Part shown: piece after piece, positions 12,501 to 24,610 of the stretch
Layout of the letters: every line of letters starts with the position of its first letter
Position numbering within the stretch: position 1 is the first letter of the stretch
Assembly: GCA_028671895.1 (NCBI GenBank)
Contig: CM053810.1
Location: forward strand, 63,923,501 to 63,987,500
Length of the DNA: 64,000 nt
DNA from: Oenanthe sinensis
Lineage: Eukaryota > Streptophyta > Magnoliopsida > Apiales > Apiaceae
Direction: 5' to 3'
Translations under genes and position numbers: made by a program
The notes under the pieces: generated by a model
Told to the model about the DNA's origin: nothing
Databases searched by the model: none
Seen by the model: only the letters and a program-made list of their open reading frames with translations

Positions 12501-13128
12501 AAAGTTCTGAAAGAGACTCCGCCCATTCCTGAAACACTGTCACCTGAAGGCAAAGATTTCTTGCATTGTTGCTTTCGAAGAAATCCGGCAGAAAGGCCGT
12601 CAGCTAGAATGTTGCTAGAACATCCATTCATGAAAAACTCACAGCAGGTAGATGTTTTGCATTTCAACAGTTTCTATATTGTACTTTTTTCTTCTCTCTT
12701 TGTAGCATGGATCATACTTAAAGGTTAAAATTCTGTTATTTATGCTGACAGGATAAAGTTCAAGTATTTACAGGTGCAACCAGCACAAAAAGGATGGTGT
12801 CAAATAGGTTATTTCTCTATTCTTACTTTCTCGTCCCCAAGTCGAAAAACAAACGACATTTAAAAACGCATGTCCAACTTGAAAGTTTTGAATGATGGCT
12901 CAAGCTTAAAGCTTTGAATTGTGTTTTTTCTCCAGTGAGACGAACCGAAAAACTGGTAGTGAAATTGCTGATTTGAAAGTGATCCCTCGTCAGTTTACTA
13001 TTTCTACTCTTGAAGACCTTCTAGCATCAAACGAATCAGGTTTTGGCCGTAACATGGATCATCCAAGCCCTTCTTCAGCTTCCCCTTCATCTACAAAAAA
13101 GGTTGTTAGAATTCACAGAACGCAATGA
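9510..13128 (+). CDS. MAPKKK5: Mitogen-activated protein kinase kinase kinase 5-like (MEKK class)
   Basis: Ser/Thr kinase that phosphorylates MAPKKs in plant MAPK cascades (immune and developmental signalling). Exons read: 9510-9533 (tentative), 9649-9860, 10217-10822, 10896-10983, 11198-11260, 11346-11509, 11769-11844, 11996-12055, 12143-12268, 12486-12647, 12752-12807, 12936-13128; phase is consistent throughout, giving about 609 aa. The N-terminal 265 residues are Ser/Pro-rich, as in this family. The kinase domain spans about 266-525: glycine loop GRGTFGSV, ALCAMKE with the ATP lysine, HRDIKGANLL catalytic loop, DFGMAKH, GSPYWMAPE. The weak point is the start: the conserved KLRHLSVDETLG segment lies upstream of the first in-frame ATG (9721). 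ATG 9510 followed by a GTGAGT donor at 9534 would supply a MYWWRKSS tip. The family call is firm; the first exon is inference. Confidence 0.93.
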
Positions 13129-14056
13129 TGTGATGTCAAATAAACTACCAAAATCTTGTACATGATTTGGTCTTACTTCTTTTTTTAAATAAGATTTGGT
13201 ATTAGCATGATACTATTGGGAGTGAGAATTTTGAATCAGGCATTGTACATTATTCGATTCACTTGCTAATTTCGAGCTCCAGTAATTACAGTTTCACTTG
13301 TTTTGTAATTTATATATTTAATTGCAGTTCGTGTGCACATTGATGGGGGTATCAGTAATCAGTTGAATGTTGTAGATATCACAAGTTCTAATTATTAGAA
13401 AAAAGAAAGAAAGAATATCAGTTATTTAACATTGTATTTTGTAAAGGAAGATTCAAATTCTAATGTGTATGTCACCTCATTTCCTTTGCGGCGGAAGATT
13501 GATAGTTCAAATATTATCAATGATGCGTGCGAGTGTATTTAGTTAATAAGTTGTTATAAGCACCTCATAAGCTTCGAATTACTTTTGTTACGGTTGAAAC
13601 TTGAACGTGCGGAAAAGAAAAAGAATGCTCCAGTTATGGGACTGTGCAGAAGCTTTAGGTATCAAGCAAAAAGAATTAGGCACAACTCTTTGTCCCATAT
13701 CGATTGACAGCACATATGTTGTCCCGCATGATTCAGAGTGCTGCGGTCTTGTATTATATTTATTGGATTTTTGTTTGATTAATCTTTTCAGAAACATAAT
13801 TGAACGATAAAATCAAACATTAGCAGACTAGGAAAAAGAAGACAAATTATGCAGCTTGATTGATCTCTTAACAATAATTAAAATTGAGATTATTCTTACT
13901 AATAGTATTCACGTGATTACATTTCTGTCTACCTCCTCCATACAATCGCAAATTTGTCTCATGATAACATCCATACCATACACACAGTATATATCTAATC
14001 CTCAGTCCAGAAAACAATATACTACTATATAGAGAGAGTGTTTTTATAGAGAGAAA
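13129..14056. other. Kinase 3' UTR, spacer and small-gene promoter
   Basis: The first several hundred bases are likely 3' untranslated region of the MAPKKK gene. An open frame at 13601-13810 has no recognisable motif. A TATA-like ACTATATAGAG at 14024-14034 lies about 25-35 bp before the ATG of the next small gene, so it may be leader rather than the true TATA box. Confidence 0.5.
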
Positions 14057-14302
14057 ATGGAAGCACCTAGAACACAGTCAATGGATAATACCAGAAATCT
14101 TCCCCAAGACGATGAACAAGACAAGCTCATAGATGAATGGTAACCACTACTTCTCAGTACCCATTTATTTTTATGTTGTTATAATTCTTTTTTTCCCTTT
14201 AATCTGCGATTGTTGTTTTTATTTGTTTTCTTTTATGGGTGGTGCAGTTGTTCTTGCTTTTACAATTGCTGGGATAGCTGTTTTGACTACTGGTGCTGCT
14301 AA
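14057..14302 (+). CDS. Small protein (45 aa) with Cys/aromatic-rich C-terminal tail
   Basis: Two exons, 14057-14139 and 14248-14302, flank a 108-nt intron with a canonical GT donor, a strongly T-rich body and a GTGCAG acceptor. Exon 1 encodes a polar, acidic 27-residue head ending DEQDKLIDE. The junction codon is TG|T (Cys), and exon 2 gives the tail CCSCFYNCWDSCFDYWCC and a TAA. Seven of the last 18 residues are Cys and six are aromatic. The layout (short polar head, Cys-rich terminal tail) recalls plant CYSTM-type stress proteins, where the tail is thought to be membrane-associated, but the spacing is not the classic one and I do not assign the family. A different frame of exon 2 looks like a hydrophobic helix; it cannot be reached from exon 1 by the observed splice sites. 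It lies between the MAPKKK and peroxidase genes and is apparently its own transcription unit. Confidence 0.65.
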
Positions 14303-16156
14303 TTTAGTACTGTACTTGTTATGTTATGTGTGCTAACAATGGCAAATTAGTAGTTGATTGTTACTACTTACACCTGCTCTAGTTTTATGATCAGTACTAG
14401 TTTCGAAACCTTTGCCAGGTTCTGAATTTCTGATGATGATATGCTAGTAATTTTAATGCTTGGTTGAGTTATTTTCATTCTTTCATATTAGAGTTACTTG
14501 TTGTAGGTTTGTTTTACCGGTCAGAATCTTGCTTTTCCTCACCCAAATCTTGGAGCAAATATTATACTACCAAACGCTAAATGAGAATCAAATTTAATGA
14601 GTTTTGCTATTCAGATGGATTCACAAATGATTACGCTGAAATCTAAAACTATAGACACATGTTTCGAGAGAAAGACCATTGCCAAAATACTGGTTATGAT
14701 CCCAAAATCATATCTGAGTTCCGCCATTATACGACAATTATATTGAAGATTTTAACTTCATTTTGCACAGTTACTAATCTGCTAGGAAGGTTCATATCAA
14801 ATAACTGCTTGTGGCAAGCTAGGAACCAATATGTCGTTCATTACAAAATTACAAATAGCTAGGGGTAGGACATGGTGTAGATTGAGTGGAGGTTCAGTAG
14901 AAATGAAAAGAATATAACTTTGAAAAGTATCAAACATGGATTATATTTTTATCATGACGACATTTAATATAAGGCTTAAAGATACATTGACCATGAAGTA
15001 TGGTTGTTTGTATCTCTATTAACCGTTAAAAGAATTAATCGTGCCTTCAGCCCTTAATATATGTCACCGTGTAAAACAATTTGTACAATTTAATCGTTTA
15101 AGTATGAATTATTTTATTATTATTTCTAAAAAATAAATTAAAATATAAGATTTGAATTAATTAATCACATATAAAAATTTAAATTTTACATTGACTCTAA
15201 AATATTATCAAATAATCATGATTTGAATTCAATTAATAATATATTAAAATTATATATATATATATATATACAAAAATTATATAAAATATTTTTAATAAAA
15301 TATTAATTGAAAAACTGTATATCCTACATAATATTCTACTTATATAATATTATAAAATTATTATAAAAGCTCCCTTAACCCAATCTGCCCAGGTGAAAAA
15401 TTGATTAATACACATACACATTAAATTTCAGCTTTATCATCATCTCACAGACTTTGCCAAGACAAGACAGGTGGATTTTGAAAAAAGTACATAATTATGA
15501 GAGATTCTCTTCTAAGAAATGAGAAGACTAAAATAGAAATGTTATATATATGAGATAATTATTTCAAATTCATTTAGTATCACAATCATTCTAAGACCCT
15601 CATTGGAGTTAACTAGCTTTCACTGACCAAGTTGGCCAAAGTTTTCCTTGGATATATAGTTAATGCTGAATATTCAGATCAAAACAATATCCAATTAAGG
15701 ATTGCTTTTGGATAAGTTTAAATTACATGAAACTTTACAGTAGATGCTACTGAGTCATTTATTTCTCTTGTTCTTATGAGAATATATTCAAATTCCTTCA
15801 TATATATATATCATGTCCAAAAAGCCACAAAGATCATAAGGAAATCATCTTATACTTTATATGAACATAATGCAAGGCGCTGTTGGATCTATCTCAACCT
15901 GAGAAGCCTGTAGGACTCTTCTCACACTTACTATTAAACAACACCCAACACATAAATAATGAGCCCCCATTTCGAACCATGGTTTATATGAAGAAGCAAA
16001 AGCGAAACATTTCTCTACATAATTTTAATGCCACAACCGCACTCACATTCGTATTGGTGGTCTTTATTCACTTTTACATCCACCGTATATATCATCACGT
16101 ACTGCATCAAGTTGATGTCTGCTATGAATTTTCTAGGACTAGTTTATATATATATA
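14303..16156. other. Intergenic, no gene seen
   Basis: Begins with the likely 3' UTR of the small Cys-rich gene. Open frames at 14659-14862 and 15883-16254 have no recognised domain or splice context. A TA-rich run occurs near 15254-15270. Low-complexity AT sequence dominates 15100-15370. Confidence 0.45.
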
Positions 16157-16595
16157 CTATGTTACTCCGACTCTTCTCTTTAGGTTGCCGTACCCGTGTC
16201 GGACACTTGGACACTCGGACACGACACTTATTTCGTGTCGGATCCTTTGACTAAAATGTGGACACTTTGACCAATTTAAAGATCAAATATGAGTCAAACT
16301 TACGATTCAAAATAAATATGTGAGAATAAAGAAAGAAGCAAGAATGAGATAAGGTTGGAGACGATGCCTAATTTGCAAAGTCCGGTACAATATCATGTTT
16401 AATTTGAATTCTATTGTTACTTTTTGTTAAGATGTCTAACTTATCATACTTGTTATTAATATATTATGATGTGTCCCCGTACCCGTGTCTAAAAAAAGGA
16501 CAGTGTCCCCGTGTCCCCAATTTTCAGAGTTTCCAAGTCCGACACACGGATATGTGTCGTGTCCGACACTCCGTACCCGAGTCAAAGTAACATAG
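16157..16595. mobile_element. Inverted-repeat element with CTATGTTAC termini, 439 bp
   Basis: The left end reads CTATGTTACTCCGACTC and the right end, reversed, CTATGTTACTTTGACTCGGG. Both arms continue with GTACCCGTGTCGGACAC-like repeats that pair imperfectly over about 80-100 bases. The element sits between TA-rich tracts, which hides the target duplication. This 'CTATGTTAC...GACTCGGGT' repeat is, from memory, widespread in plant genomes as a MITE-type element; the superfamily is not assigned here. A second, one-ended copy lies at 51233. Confidence 0.7.
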
Positions 16596-17157
16596 TTAAT
16601 ATATATATATATATATATATATATCATTCGTGTTGATGTGCATGATCCAAGGATTATGCTCTCAAATCTCACGTGCGTATGAATTTCAGAATTATCCAAT
16701 CTTAAACTAAATACAAATAGGAGGGTGGCGACATCCGATCAGGAAATTCTAACAACCCATTCAAGTTAAGACTCGGTACACTAATTAATTTATCACTGCT
16801 AGTTGACAAGTTGATCTTTTCCAAGTGAATATATATCTCATCATTCCACTCAATATATGTGTATATATATTCTTTGTTTGAGCATGTGAGGGTGACTAGT
16901 TTCTTCACTTGCTTGAAATTGTGGAACTATACCAGAAAATATATACAAGTAAAAAAACCCAGAAGAAAACATGCTTAATTATAGTGCCTCTGCCAATTGC
17001 AAGATATGTAGTAATAAACTTTGTAGCAAGATATATATTAACATACTTTATAGTTGCATAATGCATGCATCTCCTTGGTACCTTTTTCTGTTATAAATTG
17101 CGTTGAAACACTGCTACTCCACTTAAGACATTCCATAGTAGTTGTGCCACTAGAAAT
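16596..17157. promoter_or_regulatory. Upstream region of the peroxidase gene
   Basis: AT-rich with a (TA)n tract directly after the inverted-repeat element. A TATA-like TTATAAATT at 17091-17099 is about 60 bp before the peroxidase ATG and is the best core-promoter candidate. No other gene is visible. Confidence 0.5.
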
Positions 17158-18643
17158 ATGACTCAGTGTGCCTATAATCTCTCAACTGTGCCTTTGATTT
17201 TCCTTCTGTTTCTAGGTCATCTTGCTGAGAGTCAACTGGATTATAGGTTTTATGATTCCACTTGCCCAAACTTGACAAGGATCGTAAGATATAGTATCTG
17301 GCCAGTCATCGCAAATGATACTAGAATGGCTGCATCTCTTTTGCGACTTCACTTCCATGACTGTATTGTTAATGTAATTTTTATCATCTAATTCATTGTT
17401 TGACTAATTGTACAGATTTTTACATGAGTTTTCCTTGCAAGCTGTTTAATATATTGATATTCAATAATTTATCTAGAAATTGTACACATTATTACCTTAT
17501 CATTTGTTGGGCTGGATAATATATGCATGCATGGCTGCATGTATTACAAACTTACTGTTGAATATGCGAACAGTGAACTTTATTTGATTACTTGCTAATT
17601 TCTGTTGCACGTACAGGGATGTGATGGCTCCGTCTTACTTGACCCTACAAGCACATCCACGGGCGAGAAGGATGCTCTGCCTAATAGAAATTCAGCTAGA
17701 GGTTTTGAGGTTATTGACAAAGTGAAGGCAGATGTGGAGAAAGCTTGTCCCTCCACTGTTTCCTGTACTGATATATTGACTCTTGCAACCAAAGAGGCTC
17801 TTAGTCTAGTAAGACGCTCGATTATTTATGTAGATATATATATATTTTTACTGTATCTTATAAATTAATAAAATGTTAGTGCCATGTCCATATATGTATT
17901 TGATCTGATCTTGTTCTTTTGAGGTTGGAGGGCCATCATATTACATTCCCTTGGGGCGTCGTGATGGCCTCACAGCAAGTGAAAGTGCAGCAAACAGTGA
18001 CATTCCATCACCATTTGAACCTTTAAAAAATATTACAGCAAAGTTTACATCTAAAGGTCTAAACTTGAAAGATATGGTTGTTCTCTCAGGTAATTAGAAT
18101 TCATCATCTTTAAAACAAATTATTTTATTTTGTATCCTCTTCCTTCATCTCACTGAACAAATTATTTTAAAAAAAAGCATCTTTAATAGTTGATAAAATA
18201 GAATTAATTCTTGTTTTATGTTTCATGACAAAGGTGCACACACTATTGGTTTTGCTCATTGCTCTACATTCAAGGAAAGGCTATTTGATTTTGATAATAC
18301 TGGTAGTCCTGATCCAAACCTTGATACATCGCTTCTCAGCAACCTTCAAAGTGTATGTCCAAATCAAGCTTCTTCTGATACCAACCTAGCTCCACTGGAT
18401 CCCGTAACAATTAACAAGTTCGACAACATATATTACAAAAATTTAGTAAACAAAACGGGGCTTCTACGATCAGACCAGGCACTTATGGGAGACAATACAA
18501 CTGCTGCCATGGTCTTCAACTATAGCAAGTACCCGTACTTGTTCTCCAGGGATTTTGCATCATCTATGGTGAAACTTGGAAATGTTGGTGTGCTTACAGG
18601 TCAAGATGGGGAGATAAGGAACAACTGTAGGGTGGTTAACTAG
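17158..18643 (+). CDS. Class III secretory peroxidase
   Basis: Heme peroxidase of the plant secretory pathway, oxidising phenolics with hydrogen peroxide in the cell wall or vacuole. Four exons (17158-17373, 17617-17808, 17924-18089, 18234-18643) give 327 aa, the normal length and the classic three-intron structure. Residues 1-25 form a signal peptide ending AES before QLDYRFYDSTCP. Catalytic Arg63 and distal His67 lie in LLRLHFHDC; the calcium-site motif GCDGSVLL opens exon 2; proximal His194 is in GAHTIGFAHC. All eight conserved Cys (four disulfides) are present. Oddities: HDCIVN instead of the near-universal HDCFVN, and SCTDIL instead of SCADIL. Both are conservative, so activity is expected. 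The particular isoform cannot be named. Confidence 0.95.
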
Positions 18644-19431
18644 AAATAGCTGTGATGGCAAATAAGAATACTGTATGTGTGTATGTATTGAAGTTGATTA
18701 AAGTCCTTTGATATAAATACAGCATTTCAACCGAGTTATGTAACGTCGTACTAGTGTAATCATAGCTGTGCTTGCATTGTACTGTTAGTATTCACTTTTC
18801 AGCTATCTCAAGCAATCTATAAAGCAAGCTAGTAGTCGAAATTTGAATTAATTCCTTTATCATTTTATTTCTTTCTAAATTTCATATTAATATTTATCGA
18901 AAGACTTATCAAAATGAAGTAAATAATATCCATTTTTTTTAATAATATCTTAATTAAATAGTCACACCTTTTATTGCAAAAAAAGGAGTTGACAAATATG
19001 TGCGAAAAGAAATGTCTATTTCGTAACACAAAATAAAAAGACCCAGTAAGTATCCAGGAAGCTCAGCCCCTTGAAAGCCCAAACCATTATCAGACAAAAT
19101 TGGTGGCGGGCCATATTAAATGATAGTGTCGGCTACTTGTTTATCCTTAAGTCAACGTTTCATCCGATTAAAAGTCAAACGTTTTCTCATGCGAGTATAA
19201 TTATAAGTGTGTGCCGTGACTCAGGTGTAATTATTTATCAGTGAGAGTTAATTAAAATTTGACAACTTATTTTTTATTATATGACATCGAATTATTAATA
19301 ATTCTCCGAGCGTGCATAAGCTATTAATCATATAAGATCCAACGGCTGAAAATCCATGAGATCACATCACATCCCCTACTCCGCCGATCCACCATATCAC
19401 ATATAGATTATACTGTTCCCCTTCCTCTCCA
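18644..19431. other. Intergenic between peroxidase and cyclophilin-40
   Basis: Peroxidase 3' UTR followed by AT-rich spacer and then the upstream region of the cyclophilin gene. No gene or clear mobile element was seen. Confidence 0.5.
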
Positions 19432-19475
19432 ATATAAAAAAGCAAGCTCAAAGGGTTTTATTAGGGTTTTAAACC
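19432..19475 (+). promoter_or_regulatory. TATA box and telo-box-like motif of the cyclophilin-40 gene
   Basis: ATATAAAAA at 19432-19440 lies about 95 bp before the ATG. It is followed at 19461-19475 by TTAGGGTTTTAAACC, which contains AGGGTTTT and its inverted partner AAACCC. Telo-box motifs (AAACCCTAA) near the start of plant genes are known from translation and housekeeping genes. Confidence 0.5.
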
Positions 19476-19529
19476 CAAAAAGACACACACGTATACATAC
19501 AAGGAGCTGTATCTATAATTAAGATTGCA

Positions 19530-22500
19530 ATGGGGAATCCAAGGTGTTATATGGACATAAGTATAGGAGGGGACATACAAGGGAGAATAGTGATGGAGTT
19601 GTACAAGGATATTGTACCTAAAACTGCTGAGAATTTTAGGGCACTTTGTACTGGTGAGAAGGGCATTGGTCCTAATACTGGGGTTCCCCTTCACTTTAAG
19701 GTCATTTCTTTTCTTTCTTGATGTATATGTATGTTAGTTTTTGTTTTAATGGATCTTGATGTATACATACAGGGCACCCATATGTTATATATTTGTTTTT
19801 TGCTTTTAAGATATCACATTATCACAGTTGAACCTCTAACAGGATAATAAGGACAGTTTATCTTGAAACTTGATAAAGTGAAAATCTCCGTAAATTGATA
19901 AAGTTCTTCGATGTTTAATTGTTTTCTTGAATTTTGTTGGGTCGTAGATTGTGTGAATAAATAAGAATAATGTTTATTTTGTTTATAATAAGAGAGATCA
20001 ATTTGAATTTGAATGTTGTGTAGGGATACATTTATAAGCCTTCTGAGGTTTAATCCCTACAGATTGTAGCCTGTAGTTTGCTGTGAGGCAAATAAAGCTC
20101 ACCCTACCAATACACAATACAATTTATGTATGATTATTTGTAAGGAATCAATTGCATGCATCGTATTCAGAAGAAATTAATTTTAAGTGTCGGATAAAGA
20201 TTCATATGAGATTTCCACTCTTGTCTGTTCTACTAATTTGGAACCCCTTTTATATAGTGTTACTTTTGAAGCTGTTTAACCAAAGTATACTCAACTGTGG
20301 CTATATATTATATTAATTATGTAAATATATAATTATCCCCTATGGTCATAATCAGAAGCTTAAGAAACTGCGAGGGCATAAGCTCCCCCATGTGAGGATT
20401 TTTGCAACCTGTCTTTTCATAATTTGGAAGGCTTTTCTTATGCATGAAATTTATTTCAAGGGTTCTTTACTTGAATTTAATTTCAAGGGTTCTTTTCTTT
20501 AATGTTAATGCCAATCATATCTCGGTACACATAACAGGGTTCCTGCTTCCATCGCATTATCAGAGGCTTTATGGTACAAGGAGGTGACTTATCTGCTCGA
20601 AATGGAACTGGCGGAGAATCTATCTATGGGTTGAAATTTGAAGATGAAAATTTTGAATTAAAACACGAGAGAAAAGGAATGTTATCCATGGCTAATTCTG
20701 GTCCTAATACCAATGGTTCTCAGTTTTTTATAACCACTACCCGTACAACTCATCTGGATGGAAAGCATGTTGTTTTTGGTAGGGTAATCAAAGGAATGGG
20801 TGTTGTTCGTTCAATGGAGCATGTCATTATTGGAGATAATGATGCTCCCACTTTGGATGTTATAGTGGAGGATTGTGGTGAGCTTCCAGAGGGAGCAGAT
20901 GATGGGATATGTAACTTCTTTAAAGATGGGGATATGTATCCTGATTGGCCAGCCGACCTAGAGGACAAACCGGATGAGGTTTCGTGGTGGATGAGTACTG
21001 TGGACTCCATTAAAAGTTTCGGAAATGAGCAGTTCAAGGTAACTGCTGTAGCATGTCTTGACTTTTTCACATGTTTAAGCATAACCATGAGACTTTTACA
21101 TTTATAATAAATCTTAATTCTCTTTTGTTTCCCTTGTTTCTTTCTGCAAAAGTTTTTGCTATAAAACTTTTCTATGAGTGTAGCTACTGATTGCCCAACT
21201 GCAAAACGTATTACATGTCTCCTATGAATGGTCATTTTCTTGTCATTAATTCTAGATGTATATTCTGTTTTTCTTACAGAAGCAAGACTATAAAATGGCA
21301 CTTAAAAAGTATCACAAAGCTCTTCGCTATGTGGATGTGTGTTGGGAGAAGGAAGAAATTGATCAAGGTGCAATGCGCATTCATCAGGATCCACTGTAGT
21401 GTTCCCACTTCCCTGTACTATTGCATATATGTTAATCTCTAATGCATTATTTGTGCTATTGACAGAGAAAAGCAATTCTCTAAGGAAAACAAAGTCTCAA
21501 ATATTTACAAACAGCTCTGTAAGTTTCTTGTTTCAATTACAGCTCCTCTAATTGGTTTAATGAATTAATATAATTTTATCAAGTCAATGATATAGATAGA
21601 AGATAGGCTCTTTAAGCGCATCATGCAAGTTTTCTTCTGGTAATTATAAACATATGGAAGGGGAAAATTACAGTTGAACAATTTCGAAGGTCTTAAATTG
21701 AATTTTCTGGAAAATTGTTCCCGGTTTTATTAGAGAATTAAGCTAAAATTTCAAAACATAATTCAAATTAAAGGTTGAGGAGGGAATCAAAATCTGAAAT
21801 GGCCTCGAATTGTTTGGAATAAGATGTGAAGTTAATTTAGAATTGCCACCCATATTGTCCCTTAAGCGTGACTTTACTTTGGCGTATCTATAATAAAAAC
21901 TGTCAAGTTATATTCATTTCTATTTGAATTAGTTTTATATTCACTGCTAATGCTTTAGCCTGCTCTCGAATTACTGGGACTGATCATGTTTTCGTGGTAT
22001 GTATATGTGATATTTCTGATTTAGGCCTGCAAACTGAAATTGGGAGATTTGCAAGGAGCATTGTTGGATGCAGACTTTGCGATCCGTGATGCCGAGGATA
22101 ATGTAAAAGCTTATTTTCGCCAAGGCCAGGTTTGTTAGTTTATGTGATACGGATATTTTGATGATGATGTGTTACTATCCTTACTCACAATAAAGAAATG
22201 TGCCGAAGATTTATCAAATAATTTTTGTTTGCTTTGTTATCCTGTTACAGCTGCACGGACAATAAAACATTTATTTGATTTACTATTCTTGAAAATATTT
22301 TTTTTGACTTTTTCATTCATCTCGGGACTGCTTCTAATTCTTATAAAGATGATATACATAGAGCCCCAACCATGAGATAGAAAGAACACATGACAACAGT
22401 ATCAAGTTGAGTTTGTTACCAATTAAATTTGTTATCTGGATGTTATGTTATGTTGGTAGTAGCACATCATAAATTTAGAGACTACAGTATCAAGTTAAAC

Positions 22501-24610
22501 AGAGCAAATCAGATGGAGCAAAGGTTAACAGAAGGGAAAGTCAACGCAAGTGGAACCTATACCTTTTTAGTAATTATATCATTATTAAAGAACTATATGT
22601 AGTGTGGATCATTAAGAGCCTGACAGTGCAGAGGCTTGAAGTACTAGAAAAGAAAACATAGATGTGAATGGTTAAGTCTATGATGAACTATCCTAAGCTC
22701 AAATGTAAAGTAAGTTGAATATCAGTGTGGTCACTTTCAAAACTTCTGATTGGTGAAAGCTCGAGATGTTGTACTCTAGAAAGGAGTTTGCTCAAGTCTG
22801 CCCATAATTTTGCTTTAGCACTTTCAATAAAATTTTAGCATCCAAACAAAGACAAGTCTAAACTTGTGAAGTGGAAATGTGTTGACCTAGTTCTCCACTT
22901 CTCCGATTTTTATTTTCTTAAATGATAGGGCCAAAAACTTTATGCAGTTCACCTATCCTATTATTCCATGTTAAGCATCTAGTGCTCACAGCTCTAGATG
23001 AAATGCATACCTGTGGTGTTTAGGCATTTCCTCCCTTTAGACACATATCAATTGACCTACATAGTTTTCATTTTTGGTATGCTGTTAGTGCTTAGTTGTC
23101 CACCGATTGTGTGTGACATGGAAGTTTACTCTATACTTGGGAGTAGGAATTTACCATTTATCTGACATGCTTTAATCTTGTTTGTTATTCAGTTTTACAC
23201 CTTTACGGAATTTTCTGTGTAACGTGTTCCTGTTTTGCAATTAATTAGAACCATTGCACTTATCATATGTAATTATAATCATGTGAATTGTGATTATGAT
23301 GTTATAATGGTATTTATCATTTAATAGCTTCCAAGTTGGCTTGACTTGTTATCTGTTGCTGTGAACTACTGAGCTGAAATGTACTGTTTTGTTCTGAATT
23401 CACCAGGCATACATGGCAGTTAATGATATTGATGCTGCTGTTGAGAGTTTTAAGAAGGCTTTGGTGTTGGAACCCAATGACGGTTAGATCATCAAATCAT
23501 CAATTATGTTATTATCATATACGCTGTTGTTTCTCCTATGTTATTGTTCTTTGTCAGAAACAGGTGAAATTTTGAAAAGTTTTAACTCTCTCTGGTAACA
23601 ATCTAAGCAGATTTATTCTTTAGTACCAGTGTTGAACCTGTAATTATGTTTATTAAGTTTGTGTTGACCTTGGTACCATGATAAAGGTTTCTATTGTGGT
23701 AGACTTTTATATCGCTCGTGTTGAAGTTGTTGAATTACTTGTTTATTGCTTGTGAAGGGCGGTAACTAGGAATCCTGTAAGTTCACTTTCTTAGGGTGTT
23801 GAGGATATAGGTCCTGCTTGATACTGCTAGAAATCTATTAAAATCTATTAAAGCACAATGTTAATTGTGTAGTGGTTAAAATAGTTTTATTGATTGTTAG
23901 TAAATAAAATAGCGGAACAAAAAAAACTGAAGTTGAATAGGCTTAAAGATGCGATTTGAATAAAAAATTTAATACCCTATATCCCTTTGTTCTATTAGTT
24001 CCAGTGTTCCACTAATCAATTTGTCCACCAATGACTGAAGACCTGATTATCAAGTGTATTAAATAAAGATATATGGATGCTATGATAAGGGGCTAGTTCA
24101 TTTGGTGCTATAAAAGACTAAGGAGCTCTCTTGTCTTGTTATTGTGCAGGTGGCATAAAGAAAGAGCTCGCCGCTGCTAATAAAAAAGTAAGTGGCTCAA
24201 GTATTAGGCGAGACTATCTGTTCTAAATATTTACTGCTCAGGACTTATTCATACAAAATTAATCCTTTAAATAATAATATGGATGAAATGCTATCATTGT
24301 CTAGTCCATCTGAAGTGCGATTAATGATTCCAAGAGGAGTTCGGGATTAAGTAATTACTTACAAATGGCACAATTAATGAGGGACGTTTAAATTATTAAG
24401 TAAAAGTGTAATTATACCTTGTAGTACAAGAGTTTGCAGGAATAAGTATTCTTATCGTAAGCTATATCTTTGCCAGCAAACATAGAGTTAGATCTTTGTA
24501 TGTTACATTTTCTACTAAACTACGTGTGGGGTTTCTCTAATTTATAATATCTGCAGATTGGTGATAGACGTGACCGGGAGAAAAGAGCCTACTCCAGAAT
24601 GTTCAAGTAG
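19530..24610 (+). CDS. CYP40: Peptidyl-prolyl cis-trans isomerase CYP40 (cyclophilin with TPR domain)
   Basis: Co-chaperone joining a cyclophilin domain to TPR repeats that bind Hsp90; the Arabidopsis ortholog (SQUINT) promotes AGO1/miRNA function and phase change. Eight exons: 19530-19700, 20538-21038, 21280-21367, 21466-21518, 22025-22129, 23407-23482, 24150-24187, 24557-24610. Phase is consistent and the product is 361 aa, the same length I recall for Arabidopsis CYP40. Residues 1-172 are the isomerase domain: FHRIIRGFMVQGGD with the catalytic Arg, then NGSQFFITT and LDGKHVVFG. After an acidic linker, TPR motifs run from about 220 to 340 (KYHKALRYVDVCWEKEE, KLKLGDLQGALLDADFAI, AYMAVNDIDAAVESFKKAL). 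The last exon ends RAYSRMFK. No lesions were seen. The 1.3-kb fifth intron contains nothing recognised. Confidence 0.96.

Noticed and set aside
14133..14336. Frame with a convincing hydrophobic helix (VVLAFTIAGIAVLTTGAA)
   Set aside because: It reads through the T-rich intron and the shifted frame of exon 2 of the Cys-rich gene. Its hydrophobicity follows from the frame shift of Cys/Ser codons, and no splice route leads to it.
15883..16254. 123-codon frame before the inverted-repeat element
   Set aside because: No ATG start, no recognisable domain, and its end runs into the TIR of the element.
20750..21301. 183-codon minus-strand frame
   Set aside because: Antisense shadow of cyclophilin-40 exons 2-3.
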